From contig CAKPOE010000006.1 of NCBI GenBank assembly GCA_934169745.1, positions 1 through 64,000 of the forward strand: a DNA stretch of 64,000 bases, written 5' to 3'. Origin of the DNA: an uncultured Clostridia bacterium (GTDB lineage: Bacteria > Bacillota > Clostridia > TANB77 > UBA1234). The notes under the pieces were generated by a model. The model ran no database searches. It saw nothing but the letters and a program-made list of their open reading frames with translations, and was not told where the DNA came from. Positions within the stretch are counted from its first letter, which is position 1; every line of letters begins with the position of its first letter. A program made the translations under genes and the position numbers. Of this stretch, positions 25,656-35,254 are shown piece by piece.

Positions 25656-26975
25656 TTGGCACGTTATGAAGATAAGAAAACTGTAAAGTGTTCTTTTTGT
25701 GGCAAGTCACAAGATTCAGTTAGAAGAATTATCGCTGGACCTGGTGTGTATATTTGTGATGAGTGTGTTGGGCTATGCTGTAACATAGTTGAAGAAGGCT
25801 ATGACGATGAAAATGAAGAACTTGATAATGTAAGCCAAGAAGTAATGCTAACACCTAAAGAGATAAAAGATGTTTTAGACCAATATGTTATAGGTCAAGA
25901 CGAGGCAAAGAAATCTCTTTCTGTTGCAGTATATAACCACTATAAAAGAATTAACAATTCTAGTAAAAATGATGATGTAGATATTCAAAAGAGTAATATC
26001 TTGATGCTTGGACCAACAGGCTGTGGAAAAACGTACTTAGCACAAACTTTGGCTAAAACGTTAAATGTTCCATTTGCTATTGCTGATGCAACTGCATTAA
26101 CTGAGGCTGGCTATGTTGGGGAAGATGTCGAGAATATCCTATTAAAACTAATACAGGCAGCTGATTATGATGTAGAAAGAGCCCAAAAAGGAATTATATA
26201 TATAGATGAGATAGACAAGATTTCAAGAAAATCCGAAAATGTTTCAATCACAAGAGATGTAAGTGGAGAGGGTGTACAGCAAGCACTTCTTAAAATAATA
26301 GAGGGTACGGTTGCTTCTGTTCCACCACAAGGAGGTAGAAAACATCCGCATCAAGAGTTTATTCAGATAGATACTACTAATATATTATTTATCTGTGCTG
26401 GAGCTTTTGAAGGTTTGGAGAAGACAATACAAGGCAGAATTGGAGATAAGAGCATAGGTTTTGGCGCTAATATTGAAAAACCAAAGGAAGAATTGCAAAG
26501 TGAGTTGTTTAAAAAATTGTTGCCGCAGGATTTAGTGAAATTTGGACTTATTCCAGAGTTTGTTGGAAGACTTCCTGTAATTACAACAGTTGACCCACTT
26601 ACAAAAGAAGCTTTTGTAGAAATAATGACTAAACCAAAGAACGCGCTTATAAAGCAGTATAAAAAGTTGTTTGAAATGGATGGCGTTAAATTGGAATTTG
26701 AGGATGATGCAATTACTGCAATTGTCGATAAAGCGATTGAGAGAAAAACAGGCGCAAGAGGACTAAGAGCTATCTTAGAAGAGACAATGAGAGATATTAT
26801 GTTTGATATTCCAACAGATAAAGAAATCACAGAATGTATAATTACTAAAGGTACGGTACTAAATAAAGAAACGCCTAAAATAATAAGAGAAGGTGAGAGA
26901 AGAGTACCAATGGCAAATAAGAAAACCAAGAGTGCAAGAATGAAAAAAGTTGAGGATATTGGTACAGCTTCATAA
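25656..26975 (+). CDS. clpX: ATP-dependent Clp protease ATP-binding subunit ClpX
   Basis: 439 residues. The N-terminal zinc-binding domain has 'CSFCGK' and 'CDECVGLC' (C4 type). The AAA+ core has Walker A 'GPTGCGKTYLAQ', Walker B 'IIYIDEIDKI', 'GEGVQQALLKI', the IGF-type ClpP loop 'KSIGFGA', and sensor 2 'TGARGLRAI'. The start codon is TTG at 25656, set by AGAGGAGG at 25641-25648 and by the conserved beginning 'MARYEDKKTVKCSFCG'; no ATG is available at the right place. Confidence 0.97.
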   Translation: MARYEDKKTVKCSFCGKSQDSVRRIIAGPGVYICDECVGLCCNIVEEGYDDENEELDNVSQEVMLTPKEIKDVLDQYVIGQDEAKKSLSVAVYNHYKRINNSSKNDDVDIQKSNILMLGPTGCGKTYLAQTLAKTLNVPFAIADATALTEAGYVGEDVENILLKLIQAADYDVERAQKGIIYIDEIDKISRKSENVSITRDVSGEGVQQALLKIIEGTVASVPPQGGRKHPHQEFIQIDTTNILFICAGAFEGLEKTIQGRIGDKSIGFGANIEKPKEELQSELFKKLLPQDLVKFGLIPEFVGRLPVITTVDPLTKEAFVEIMTKPKNALIKQYKKLFEMDGVKLEFEDDAITAIVDKAIERKTGARGLRAILEETMRDIMFDIPTDKEITECIITKGTVLNKETPKIIREGERRVPMANKKTKSARMKKVEDIGTAS

Positions 26976-26984
26976 AAGAATATG

Positions 26985-27012
26985 TAGGGGTTGCGCATAA
27001 GTGCAACCCCTA
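26985..27012. repeat. REP-like palindrome after clpX
   Basis: TAGGGGTTGC and GCAACCCCTA form a perfect 10-bp stem with no T run. It is one of the GC-rich intergenic palindromes of this window. Confidence 0.5.
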
Positions 27013-27033
27013 TGCGATTATAAGGAGGATAAA

Positions 27034-27207
27034 ATGGATTATGTGGTTGGAGATGTAGTGGAACTAAAAAAAGGACATCCTTGTGGTAGTAAAATATGGA
27101 AAATCACAAGGGTTGGTGTTGACTTTAAATTAGAGTGTCAAGGCTGTGGACATGTTATCATGATTGATAGAGAAAAAGCTCTAAAAATGATAAAGAGAAA
27201 GGCTTGA
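27034..27207 (+). CDS. DUF951-family small protein
   Basis: 57 residues beginning 'MDYVVGDVVELKKGHPCGS'. The pattern KKxHPCG..W.I.R.G.D...C..CG..I.. is that of DUF951, a small Firmicutes protein with a Cys-based metal-binding or RNA-binding look. Function unknown. AAGGAGG precedes the ATG at 27034; an upstream GTG at 27001 lies inside the hairpin. Confidence 0.88.
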   Translation: MDYVVGDVVELKKGHPCGSKIWKITRVGVDFKLECQGCGHVIMIDREKALKMIKRKA

Positions 27208-27211
27208 ATTC

Positions 27212-27240
27212 TTGACAAAATAGGGCTAAAGAGATAAAAT
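27212..27240 (+). promoter_or_regulatory. Sigma-A promoter for gdpP-rplI-dnaB
   Basis: TTGACA (27212-27217) and TAAAAT (27235-27240) with 17-base spacing, 20 bases upstream of the gdpP start. Confidence 0.8.
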
Positions 27241-27260
27241 TATCGCATAAGGAGGAGTCT

Positions 27261-29246
27261 ATGCGAAGAATAAAATTTGATGAAGTTTTTGTTCCAAGAT
27301 TTAGGATATATCTAGTAATAATTTTACTTATTTTGATTGGAATTTCAATTATTAATCCGAAACTTATTCCGATAACGATTGCTTTATACATTATAGTTTT
27401 AATAATTACATACAGAAAAAATGTTGTTGCGAAAAATAGAATTATAAAACATATAAACAACTTTATGATTAAGTTAAAGCGAGATACGGATGAATCAATA
27501 CTTAATTTTCCTATACCTGCTACAGTTGTCTCTTCAAGTGGGGAAATAATATGGGCAAATGATGGTTTCGAGAATTTGTTTAAGGGAATAAATAAAGACA
27601 AGTATATTGAAAATGTAATTAAGGAATTAGATGAAGAGTATGATAATAACTTTTCTGCGATTGATAAAGAAATAAGTATACATGATAAACACTACAGATT
27701 GTTAGGCAATCTTATTAACGTGAGAAGGAAAAACAGCAAAGAGTCAATGATAATGTTATATTTTATTGATAGAACAGATTATTATAGACTTTACCGTATG
27801 TATGAAGATGCAAAAGATTGTGTGGGCTTGATTGTCATAGATAATTATGATGAAGTAATTAATGATATGACAGATACAGATAGACCTCAACTTTTGGCTG
27901 TCGTTGAAAGACAATTGCGTGAGTGGTTTGCATTTACAGGTGGCATATTCACAAAACTTGAGAGAAATAAATTTTTGATTGTTTTTGAAAAGAAATATAT
28001 TAAGGCTTTTACTGATTCTAAATTCGAGATATTAGATTCGATAAAAGAAATTACATACAGCAATAAAATTCCAGTTACATTGAGTATAGGAATAATTGCT
28101 AATGATGAATCAAAAGCAATGAGCTTTCAAAGTGCGGTTTCTGCTATTGATATAGCTTTGGGAAGAGGCGGAGATCAAGCTGTTATAAAACGCAATGGAA
28201 AATACGAGTTCTTTGGTGGAAAATCAAAGGAAATAGAAAAGAGAACAAGAGTTAAAGCAAGGGTTGTTGCACAAGCACTTCAAGAGTTAATAACAGAGTC
28301 GAAAAATGTTATTATAATGGGACATAAAAATATGGATGCTGATGCTTTGGGTGCGGCAATTGGTGTATATAGAATAGCCAAGACATTAAATAGGGATGCG
28401 TATATAGTATATAACAATTCTGGAATGGCAATTGATGGACTTATAAAAAGGCTTGGAAAGCAATACAATGATGTATTGATACCAACGGATAATGCAATAT
28501 CAAAGATAACTGATAAGACATTACTTGTTGTGGTTGATACTCATAAAAAAGATTTTGTTGAAGCACCTGAACTATTAGACAAATTGGGTAAAGTAGTACT
28601 TATTGATCACCACAGAAAAAGCACTGATGCTATTGAGGACGCAACACTTACGTTCCATGAAGTTTATGCTTCTTCAACAAGTGAATTGGTTACAGAAATA
28701 CTTCAATATGTTGAAGAAAAACTTGAACTGCCAGTACCAGAGGCTGAGTGCTTATATGCAGGTATTTTAACGGACACAAAGAATTTTATGTACAAAACTG
28801 GTGTAAGAACATTTGAAGCAGCTGCTTACTTGAAGAAGATAGGCGTTGATGTTGCTGCGATTAAAAAGATGTTTCAAAATGATGTTGACACTTATGTTGC
28901 GATTGCTGATGTAATACGTAACTCGGATATTGTGCATAACAACATAGCTATTGCTGTTTGTTCAAATGAAGTTGATAATCATGCACAGATTGCAGCACAA
29001 GCAGCTGATGAATTGCTAAATCTAAACGGTATTGAGACGTCATTTGTGTTAGTTGATATGGGAGAATATATAAACATAAGTGGACGCTCAAATGGAAGTC
29101 TAAATGTTCAAATGGTACTTGAAAAATTAGGTGGTGGCGGACATATGATGATTGCTGGAGCACAATTAAGAAACACAACAATGGATGAAGCGAAGAAAAT
29201 GTTGTTGAATGCCATAGACGAAGTGCTTGATACAGAAAACACATAA
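27261..29246 (+). CDS. gdpP: Cyclic-di-AMP phosphodiesterase GdpP
   Basis: 661 residues. Two N-terminal transmembrane helices (about 14-54) are followed by a PAS-like domain (about 80-160), a degenerate GGDEF domain and a DHH-DHHA1 phosphodiesterase. 'MGHKNMDADALGAAIG', 'VVDTHKK' and 'LIDHHRKS' are the DHH metal motifs; 'GGGGHMMIAGAQL' is the DHHA1 ending. GdpP hydrolyses c-di-AMP, a signal for osmotic and cell-wall control. GGAGGAG precedes the ATG. The gene order gdpP-rplI-dnaB is conserved in Firmicutes. Confidence 0.95.
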   Translation: MRRIKFDEVFVPRFRIYLVIILLILIGISIINPKLIPITIALYIIVLIITYRKNVVAKNRIIKHINNFMIKLKRDTDESILNFPIPATVVSSSGEIIWANDGFENLFKGINKDKYIENVIKELDEEYDNNFSAIDKEISIHDKHYRLLGNLINVRRKNSKESMIMLYFIDRTDYYRLYRMYEDAKDCVGLIVIDNYDEVINDMTDTDRPQLLAVVERQLREWFAFTGGIFTKLERNKFLIVFEKKYIKAFTDSKFEILDSIKEITYSNKIPVTLSIGIIANDESKAMSFQSAVSAIDIALGRGGDQAVIKRNGKYEFFGGKSKEIEKRTRVKARVVAQALQELITESKNVIIMGHKNMDADALGAAIGVYRIAKTLNRDAYIVYNNSGMAIDGLIKRLGKQYNDVLIPTDNAISKITDKTLLVVVDTHKKDFVEAPELLDKLGKVVLIDHHRKSTDAIEDATLTFHEVYASSTSELVTEILQYVEEKLELPVPEAECLYAGILTDTKNFMYKTGVRTFEAAAYLKKIGVDVAAIKKMFQNDVDTYVAIADVIRNSDIVHNNIAIAVCSNEVDNHAQIAAQAADELLNLNGIETSFVLVDMGEYINISGRSNGSLNVQMVLEKLGGGGHMMIAGAQLRNTTMDEAKKMLLNAIDEVLDTENT

Positions 29247-29281
29247 TATATAAATGTTAGATAGCAAAAGGAGGATGAGTT

Positions 29282-29725
29282 ATGAAAGTGATTTTAACAC
29301 AAGACATTAAATCGGTTGGAAAAAAAGGACAAATCTTAGATGCAGCTGATGGTTATGCAAGAAATTATTTACTACCAAAGAAGCTTGCAGTAGTCGCAGA
29401 TAACGCTAATCTAAATGAGTTGAAAACGAAACAGGAAGCAAATAAGTATAAGAAAGACATGAGTATGTCAGCAGCTAAAGAACTTTCAGAGAAAATGAAG
29501 AATTACGAGTTAGTATTTAAAATAAAAGCTGGCGAGAATGGAAAGACGTTTGGAAGCGTTACATCAAAAGATATTGCTGATGAACTTAATAAAAAATACT
29601 TTGTCGAAGTGGATAAGAAAAAAGTTTGCTTAAATGATGCGATTAAGAACCTTGGAATATACAATATTGAAATAAAGCTATTTGAGGGGATTTCAGGAAC
29701 AATAAAAGTTATAGTTCAAAGTTAG
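29282..29725 (+). CDS. rplI: 50S ribosomal protein L9
   Basis: 147 residues, normal length. It has the N-terminal signature 'MKVILTQDIKSVGKKGQIL' and 'VADGYARNYLLPKKLA'-type segment (here 'AADGYARNYLLPKKLA'), the long connecting helix and the C-terminal domain with 'GKTFGSVTSKDIADEL'. AAGGAGG precedes the ATG. Confidence 0.98.
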   Translation: MKVILTQDIKSVGKKGQILDAADGYARNYLLPKKLAVVADNANLNELKTKQEANKYKKDMSMSAAKELSEKMKNYELVFKIKAGENGKTFGSVTSKDIADELNKKYFVEVDKKKVCLNDAIKNLGIYNIEIKLFEGISGTIKVIVQS

Positions 29726-29735
29726 GAGCTTTTAA

Positions 29736-31067
29736 ATGGATAGTGTAATTAGTAGAATACCACCTAATGATGTACAGGCTGAACAAGCTGTACTTGGTGC
29801 AATGTTAGTTGACAAAGACGCAGTACTTACTGTTATAGAAATCTTGAAACCAGAGGATTTCTACAGAAGTGAGCATGCTGAAATATATAGTGCAATAATT
29901 GATTTATACGAAAAAAGTAAACCGGTTGATTTACTTACAGTAAAAGATCAATTAAGCATAAGAGGAAAATATGATGTGGTAAGTGGGTTTGAATATTTGG
30001 TATCACTTACAAATCCTATTTATTCAGTGGCTAATGTCGAAAATTATGCGAGAATAGTAGAAGAAAAGTCGGTTCTTAGAAAACTTATAAAAGCTTCAAG
30101 CGAAATTACTTCGACAAGTTATGAAGCTTCAGAAGAAGTAACTTCTATTATGGAACTTGCTGAGAAAAAAATTTTTGATGTAGCACAGAAAAAGAGTACA
30201 AAAAGTTATAAACTAATAAAGGATGTTTTGGTTGATACTTTCGACAATCTGGAAAAGCTTGCTGCTGGTGGAAATGAAATTGTCGGTACTCCAAGTGGTT
30301 TCACAGATTTGGATTCGAAGACATTGGGATTTACACCTGGTCAGCTTGTGGTCGTTGCTGCCAGACCCGCAATGGGTAAATCAGCATTCGCACTAAATAT
30401 AGCAACCAATGCCGCTGTAAAAGCGGGTAAACCGATTGTATATTTTAGCTTAGAAATGTCAAAAGAAGAATTGGTAAATAGAATACTAGCAAGTGAAGCT
30501 ATGGTAGATAGTGTGAAAATAAGAAGTGGTCAACTTGATGATAATGACTGGATAAGTTTAACTAATGCTGCCGGTTCATTGTCAGAGACAAAAATATTTC
30601 TTGATGATTCATCTGGTTATTCGCCAATAGAATTAAGAGCAAAATGCAGAAAAATGAAAATGGAATATGATATAGGACTTATAGTGATAGATTACTTACA
30701 ATTGATGGACGCAAGTAAAAACAATAGTAGTAGACAAGCTGATATATCTGAAATAAGTCGTTCTTTGAAAGTTTTAGCAAGAGAAATTGAAGTTCCTATA
30801 ATAGCTTTGTCACAGCTTAGCCGTGCTCCAGAACAAAGACCTGACCATAGACCGATGCTTAGTGACTTGAGAGAATCAGGTTCTATAGAGCAGGACGCAG
30901 ATATGGTAATGTTTTTATATAGAGATGACTATTATAATCCGGATACGGAAAAAAAGAATGTTGCAGAAGTAATACTGGCTAAGAACAGAGGTGGTTCAAC
31001 AGGAACAGTAGAATTATTATGGCTTGGACAATATACGAAGTTTGTTAATTTAGACAAATATAGATAA
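29736..31067 (+). CDS. dnaB: Replicative DNA helicase
   Basis: 443 residues. The N-terminal domain starts 'PPNDVQAEQAVLGAML'. The RecA-like core has Walker A 'ARPAMGKSAFALNIA', 'YFSLEMSKEEL', Walker B 'LIVIDYLQLM' and the arginine-finger region 'DLRESGSIEQDADMVMFLYR'. DnaB unwinds DNA at the replication fork. It starts 10 bases after rplI, with TTAGGAG as ribosome site. Confidence 0.97.
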   Translation: MDSVISRIPPNDVQAEQAVLGAMLVDKDAVLTVIEILKPEDFYRSEHAEIYSAIIDLYEKSKPVDLLTVKDQLSIRGKYDVVSGFEYLVSLTNPIYSVANVENYARIVEEKSVLRKLIKASSEITSTSYEASEEVTSIMELAEKKIFDVAQKKSTKSYKLIKDVLVDTFDNLEKLAAGGNEIVGTPSGFTDLDSKTLGFTPGQLVVVAARPAMGKSAFALNIATNAAVKAGKPIVYFSLEMSKEELVNRILASEAMVDSVKIRSGQLDDNDWISLTNAAGSLSETKIFLDDSSGYSPIELRAKCRKMKMEYDIGLIVIDYLQLMDASKNNSSRQADISEISRSLKVLAREIEVPIIALSQLSRAPEQRPDHRPMLSDLRESGSIEQDADMVMFLYRDDYYNPDTEKKNVAEVILAKNRGGSTGTVELLWLGQYTKFVNLDKYR

Positions 31068-31090
31068 TATATAAACTATAAAAGGACTGA

Positions 31091-32056
31091 ATGATGAAAA
31101 ATAAGGTTATCGAAACAATTAAGAAATATAATTTAATAGATGATAATGATAAAATTTTGGTTGGCGTTTCTGGCGGACCAGACTCTATGTGCTTACTTCA
31201 TGTTTTGAAAAGTCTGAATTATGATGTTTGTGTTGCGCACATAAATCATGGGCTTAGAGAAAATGCAAATATGGAAGAGGAGTACGTTAGAGATTATTGC
31301 AGACTTAATAACATTCCATTTTTTGCGAAACACATAAAGCTAAAAGAAAATTTAAATGGTATGACGATCGAAGAGGCTGGCAGAAAGGCGAGATATGATT
31401 TTTTTGCAGAGATGTTGGAAAAAGAAAAATGTACTAAAATTGCAACCGCACACACAAGCAATGATAATGCTGAAACTGTAATTATGAATATGGTGAGAGG
31501 AAGTGGCGTTAACGGATTAAAGGGTATAGAACCAATAAGGGGAAATATAATTAGGCCGCTAATTGATGTTACAAGAAGAGAAATAGAAGAATATTGTGAG
31601 ACAAATAATTTAAACCCAAAACATGATGAGTCAAATGATGAATTGCTATATACAAGGAACAAAGTGAGATTAGAACTCATTCCATATATTGAGAAAAATA
31701 TAAATTCTAATGTTATAAGTAACATTAATAGAATGTCAAGGATTGTGCTTGAAGAAGAGGCTTATATTGATAAAAAAGTTGAAGAAGCGTTTGAAAGTTG
31801 TCTAATAACTCAAAATGATGAAATTTTGGTATGCAATTTAAGAATGTTTAATAAACTAGATATTGTGATTAGGAAAAGATTAATTTTAAAATTTATAATA
31901 AAAATATTAGGAAATGCAAAAGATATAGAGAAAGTGCATGTTGACGACATTGTTAAATTGTGCGAAAATAATGTGGGTGGAAAGTATTTGACACCAAATA
32001 AGCATATTAAGGTGTCTGTTGGTAAAGGGAAAATTCAAATTGAAAAAATAATATAA
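31091..32056 (+). CDS. tilS: tRNA(Ile)-lysidine synthase
   Basis: 321 residues. The PP-loop motif 'VGVSGGPDSMCLLHVL' binds ATP, 'AHINHGLRENA' and 'KIATAHTSNDNAETVIMNMVRGSG' are TilS-specific. It converts C34 of tRNA-Ile(CAU) to lysidine so that AUA is read as Ile. It is shorter than the E. coli enzyme but of the size of compact Firmicutes forms that keep only part of the C-terminal domain. Two ATGs stand in tandem (31091, 31094). The hpt gene that often follows tilS is absent. Confidence 0.93.
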   Translation: MMKNKVIETIKKYNLIDDNDKILVGVSGGPDSMCLLHVLKSLNYDVCVAHINHGLRENANMEEEYVRDYCRLNNIPFFAKHIKLKENLNGMTIEEAGRKARYDFFAEMLEKEKCTKIATAHTSNDNAETVIMNMVRGSGVNGLKGIEPIRGNIIRPLIDVTRREIEEYCETNNLNPKHDESNDELLYTRNKVRLELIPYIEKNINSNVISNINRMSRIVLEEEAYIDKKVEEAFESCLITQNDEILVCNLRMFNKLDIVIRKRLILKFIIKILGNAKDIEKVHVDDIVKLCENNVGGKYLTPNKHIKVSVGKGKIQIEKII

Positions 32057-32066
32057 GGAGGATCTA

Positions 32067-33869
32067 ATGAAAAAATCATTTAGAGGGATAGCACCACTAA
32101 TAATATCTGTAATATTAATATTTTTTGCGGCAGCATTAGTTGCTGAAAAGGGTGAAAATGGGGAATTAGCGTATTCTGAATTAGTAACAAACATACAAGA
32201 AAACAATGTTGATTCGATTACACTATCCAGTGAAGGCAATAGTGCAACTGTAAAGTTAAAGAATGTGAGAGAAGAAAAAAGAGTAAACATCCCAGATAAA
32301 AATGCATTTATGCTATCAATACAAGATGATATATCTAGTAAAAATATAAAATTCAAAGAGAAATCACCATCTGCATTACTTAAGCTTTTGGACTATATTA
32401 CACCAATTAGCCTTGTTATATTGTTTATACTATTTTGGGTATTTATGCTTCAAACGATGAATGGTGGAAAAGGCGCGATGTCATTTACGAAGAATAGAGC
32501 AAGACTTTCAAATCCTGATGATAAAAAGAAAGTAACATTTAAAGATGTTGCTGGTTTGGCAGAGGAAAGAGGAGAACTTCAAGAAATAGTTGAGTTCTTA
32601 AAATATCCAAAGAAGTTTACTGATATGGGAGCAAGAATTCCTAAAGGTGTACTTTTAGTAGGTCAACCAGGTACCGGTAAAACTTTGCTTGCAAAAGCTG
32701 TTGCAGGAGAAGCAGGAGTTCCATTTTATACAATAAGTGGTTCAGACTTCGTTGAAATGTATGTTGGTGTTGGTGCATCAAGAGTAAGAGGATTGTTCGA
32801 AGAAGCAAAAACTAAAGCACCATGTATAGTATTCATCGATGAGATTGATGCTGTTGGACGTCAAAGGGGTGCTGGCTTAGGTGGCGGACATGATGAAAGA
32901 GAACAAACATTAAATCAATTACTTGTTGAAATGGATGGGTTTGGAACTAATAGTGGTGTAATTGTTTTAGCTGCTACAAACAGACCTGACATTTTGGATC
33001 CAGCTCTATTGAGACCTGGAAGATTTGATAGACAAATTGTGGTTCCAGCTCCAGATGTAAAAGCCAGAGAAGAAATACTTACATTATATGCTAAGAAAAA
33101 GAAATTGTCAGGCGAAATTGATATTGGAGTATTAGCAAAAAATACTGCAGGGTTCACAGGGGCTGACCTTGAAAATATGATGAATGAGGCTGCACTTCTT
33201 GCAGCAAGAAAAGATAAACAGTCTATAACGATGCAAGACTTAGAAGATGCAATGGTAAAAGTTTTAATGGGACCTGAGAAGAAGAGCAAAGTTATTTCTG
33301 ACAAAGATAAAAAACTAGTTGCGTACCACGAAGGTGGTCATGCGGTTGTTAGTAGATTCTTGGAGCATGCAGAGCCTGTACATCAAGTATCAATCGTACC
33401 AAGAGGTATGGCTGGTGGATATACTATGTACAAGAATACGGAAGACAAATCATTTATGTCTAAGTCTGAAATGGAAGATAAGATCGTATCATTATTGGGT
33501 GGTAGAGTTGCAGAACAGCTTATATTAAATGATATTAGTACTGGTGCTTCAAATGATATTGAAAGAGCAAGTAAAATTGCTAGAAGCATGGTAATGAGAT
33601 ATGGTATGAGTGAAAAACTTGGTACGATAACTTTTGGAAACGACCAAGAGGAAGTATTCTTGGGTAGAGACATAAATAATGTAAGAAATTATAGTGAAGA
33701 TATTGCTGCTGTAATTGATATAGAAGTAAAAAGAATTATCGATAATGGATACAACAGAGCAAAAACAATACTTGAACAACATATAGATAAATTGCACAAA
33801 GTAGCATCTGTATTGTTAGAGAAAGAGAAAATTGAAGCCGAAGAATTTGAAGCAATTATGAATTCATAA
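32067..33869 (+). CDS. ftsH: ATP-dependent zinc metalloprotease FtsH
   Basis: 600 residues. Two transmembrane helices (about 8-26 and 110-130) flank a small extracellular domain. The AAA domain has Walker A 'GQPGTGKTLLAKA', Walker B 'CIVFIDEIDAVG' and second region of homology 'ATNRPDILDPALLRPGRFDR'. The zinc motif is 'AYHEGGHAVV' (HExxH). FtsH degrades membrane and short-lived proteins. AAGGAGG precedes the ATG, 10 bases after tilS. Confidence 0.98.
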   Translation: MKKSFRGIAPLIISVILIFFAAALVAEKGENGELAYSELVTNIQENNVDSITLSSEGNSATVKLKNVREEKRVNIPDKNAFMLSIQDDISSKNIKFKEKSPSALLKLLDYITPISLVILFILFWVFMLQTMNGGKGAMSFTKNRARLSNPDDKKKVTFKDVAGLAEERGELQEIVEFLKYPKKFTDMGARIPKGVLLVGQPGTGKTLLAKAVAGEAGVPFYTISGSDFVEMYVGVGASRVRGLFEEAKTKAPCIVFIDEIDAVGRQRGAGLGGGHDEREQTLNQLLVEMDGFGTNSGVIVLAATNRPDILDPALLRPGRFDRQIVVPAPDVKAREEILTLYAKKKKLSGEIDIGVLAKNTAGFTGADLENMMNEAALLAARKDKQSITMQDLEDAMVKVLMGPEKKSKVISDKDKKLVAYHEGGHAVVSRFLEHAEPVHQVSIVPRGMAGGYTMYKNTEDKSFMSKSEMEDKIVSLLGGRVAEQLILNDISTGASNDIERASKIARSMVMRYGMSEKLGTITFGNDQEEVFLGRDINNVRNYSEDIAAVIDIEVKRIIDNGYNRAKTILEQHIDKLHKVASVLLEKEKIEAEEFEAIMNS

Positions 33870-33902
33870 TATATATACACATATAGCATGGGGGGAACAA
33901 AA

Positions 33903-35186
33903 ATGTTAGATATAAAATTTGTTAGAGAGAATCCAGAAAAGGTTAAAGAAAATATAAGAAAGAAGTTTCAAGATAGGAAGTTACCACTAGTTGATGAAGT
34001 GTTGGAACTAGATAAAAAGGTTAGAGAATTGAAACTTGAAGGAGATAAGCTTCGTAGCGAAAGAAAAACAATCAGTGATTCAATTGGAAGCTTAATGAGA
34101 GAAAAAAAGATAGAAGAAGCAAATGAAAAAAAGGCGGAAGTCAATGCTATAAATGAAAAACTAACTGCGTTGGAAGCCGAAGAAGCTGAAGTTGCAGAAA
34201 GATTAAAGAAAGACATGATGACTATCCCCAATATAATAGATGATTCTGTTCCGATAGGAAAAGATGATAGCGAGAATGTTGAAATTCAAAGATTTTTGGA
34301 ACCAAAAACACCTAATTTTGAAATACCATATCATGTAGAAATACTTGAAAAACTTGGCGGCATTGATTTAGATAGTGCAAGAAAAGTTGCGGGAAATGGT
34401 TTCTATTATTTAATGGGAGATGTTGCAAGACTTCATTCTGCAGTTTTAACGTATGCAAGAGACTTTATGATAAATAAAGGCTTTACATACTGTATACCTC
34501 CGTTTATGATAAGAAGCAATGTGGTAACTGGTGTTATGAGCTTTGACGAGATGGACCAAATGATGTATAAAATAGAGGGCGAAGATTTGTATTTGATTGG
34601 TACGAGTGAGCATTCTATGATAGGTAAGTTTATTGATACATTTGTAGAAAAGAAAGATTTACCATATACATTAACAAGCTATTCTCCATGCTTTAGAAAA
34701 GAAAAAGGTGCACATGGAATTGAGGAAAGAGGAATATATAGAATACATCAATTTGAAAAACAAGAAATGATAGTTGTATGTGAACCGGAAGATTCAATGA
34801 AATGGTTTGACAAGATGTGGAACTATACAGTAGAGCTTTTCACAAGTATGGACATACCTGTTAGAACACTAGAGTGCTGTAGTGGAGACTTGGCAGATTT
34901 GAAAGTTAAATCTCTTGACGTAGAAGCTTGGAGTCCAAGACAACAGAAATATTTTGAAGTTGGAAGTTGTTCTAATTTAGGAGATGCTCAAGCGAGAAGA
35001 CTTGGAATTAAAGTAAAGAGCCCAGATGGAAACTATTACGCACATACACTTAATAACACAGTATCAGCTCCACCACGTATGCTTATTGCTTTGATAGAAA
35101 ACAATATAAATGAAGATGGAAGTGTGAACATACCAAAAGTGTTGCAACCATATATGGGTGGAAAAACAAAGATTGAAATAAAGTAA
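33903..35186 (+). CDS. serS: Seryl-tRNA synthetase
   Basis: 427 residues. An N-terminal coiled-coil arm ('KVRELKLEGDKLRSERKTIS' and following heptads) reaches the tRNA-Ser variable loop. The class II core has 'SPCFRKEKGAHGIEERGIYRIHQFEKQEM' (motif 2, with the usual 'GTRGL.R.HQF' variant as 'GIEERGIYRIHQF') and 'HTLNNTVSAPPRMLIALIEN' (motif 3). The ATG at 33903 follows GGGGGGAA; an in-frame ATG at 33888 overlaps the ribosome site. No T-box precedes it. Confidence 0.97.
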   Translation: MLDIKFVRENPEKVKENIRKKFQDRKLPLVDEVLELDKKVRELKLEGDKLRSERKTISDSIGSLMREKKIEEANEKKAEVNAINEKLTALEAEEAEVAERLKKDMMTIPNIIDDSVPIGKDDSENVEIQRFLEPKTPNFEIPYHVEILEKLGGIDLDSARKVAGNGFYYLMGDVARLHSAVLTYARDFMINKGFTYCIPPFMIRSNVVTGVMSFDEMDQMMYKIEGEDLYLIGTSEHSMIGKFIDTFVEKKDLPYTLTSYSPCFRKEKGAHGIEERGIYRIHQFEKQEMIVVCEPEDSMKWFDKMWNYTVELFTSMDIPVRTLECCSGDLADLKVKSLDVEAWSPRQQKYFEVGSCSNLGDAQARRLGIKVKSPDGNYYAHTLNNTVSAPPRMLIALIENNINEDGSVNIPKVLQPYMGGKTKIEIK

Positions 35187-35192
35187 GATATA

Positions 35193-35221
35193 GTAGGTGT
35201 AGCGTGATGTCGGCACCTATT
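35193..35221. repeat. Imperfect GC-richer palindrome after serS
   Basis: TAGGTG and CACCTA pair over a 14-base interior with further partial pairing. It sits between serS and the next gene without a T run and resembles a degraded member of the REP-like family. Confidence 0.35.
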
Positions 35222-35254
35222 GACTAAGAATTAATATACTAAAGGGAGCTTCGT

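Noticed and set aside
26363..26998. 211-codon minus-strand ORF
   Set aside because: It is the complement of clpX, and its Ser/Ile-rich product is typical of a shadow frame.
33870..33902. T-box before serS
   Set aside because: The gap is only about 30 bases, too short for a leader.
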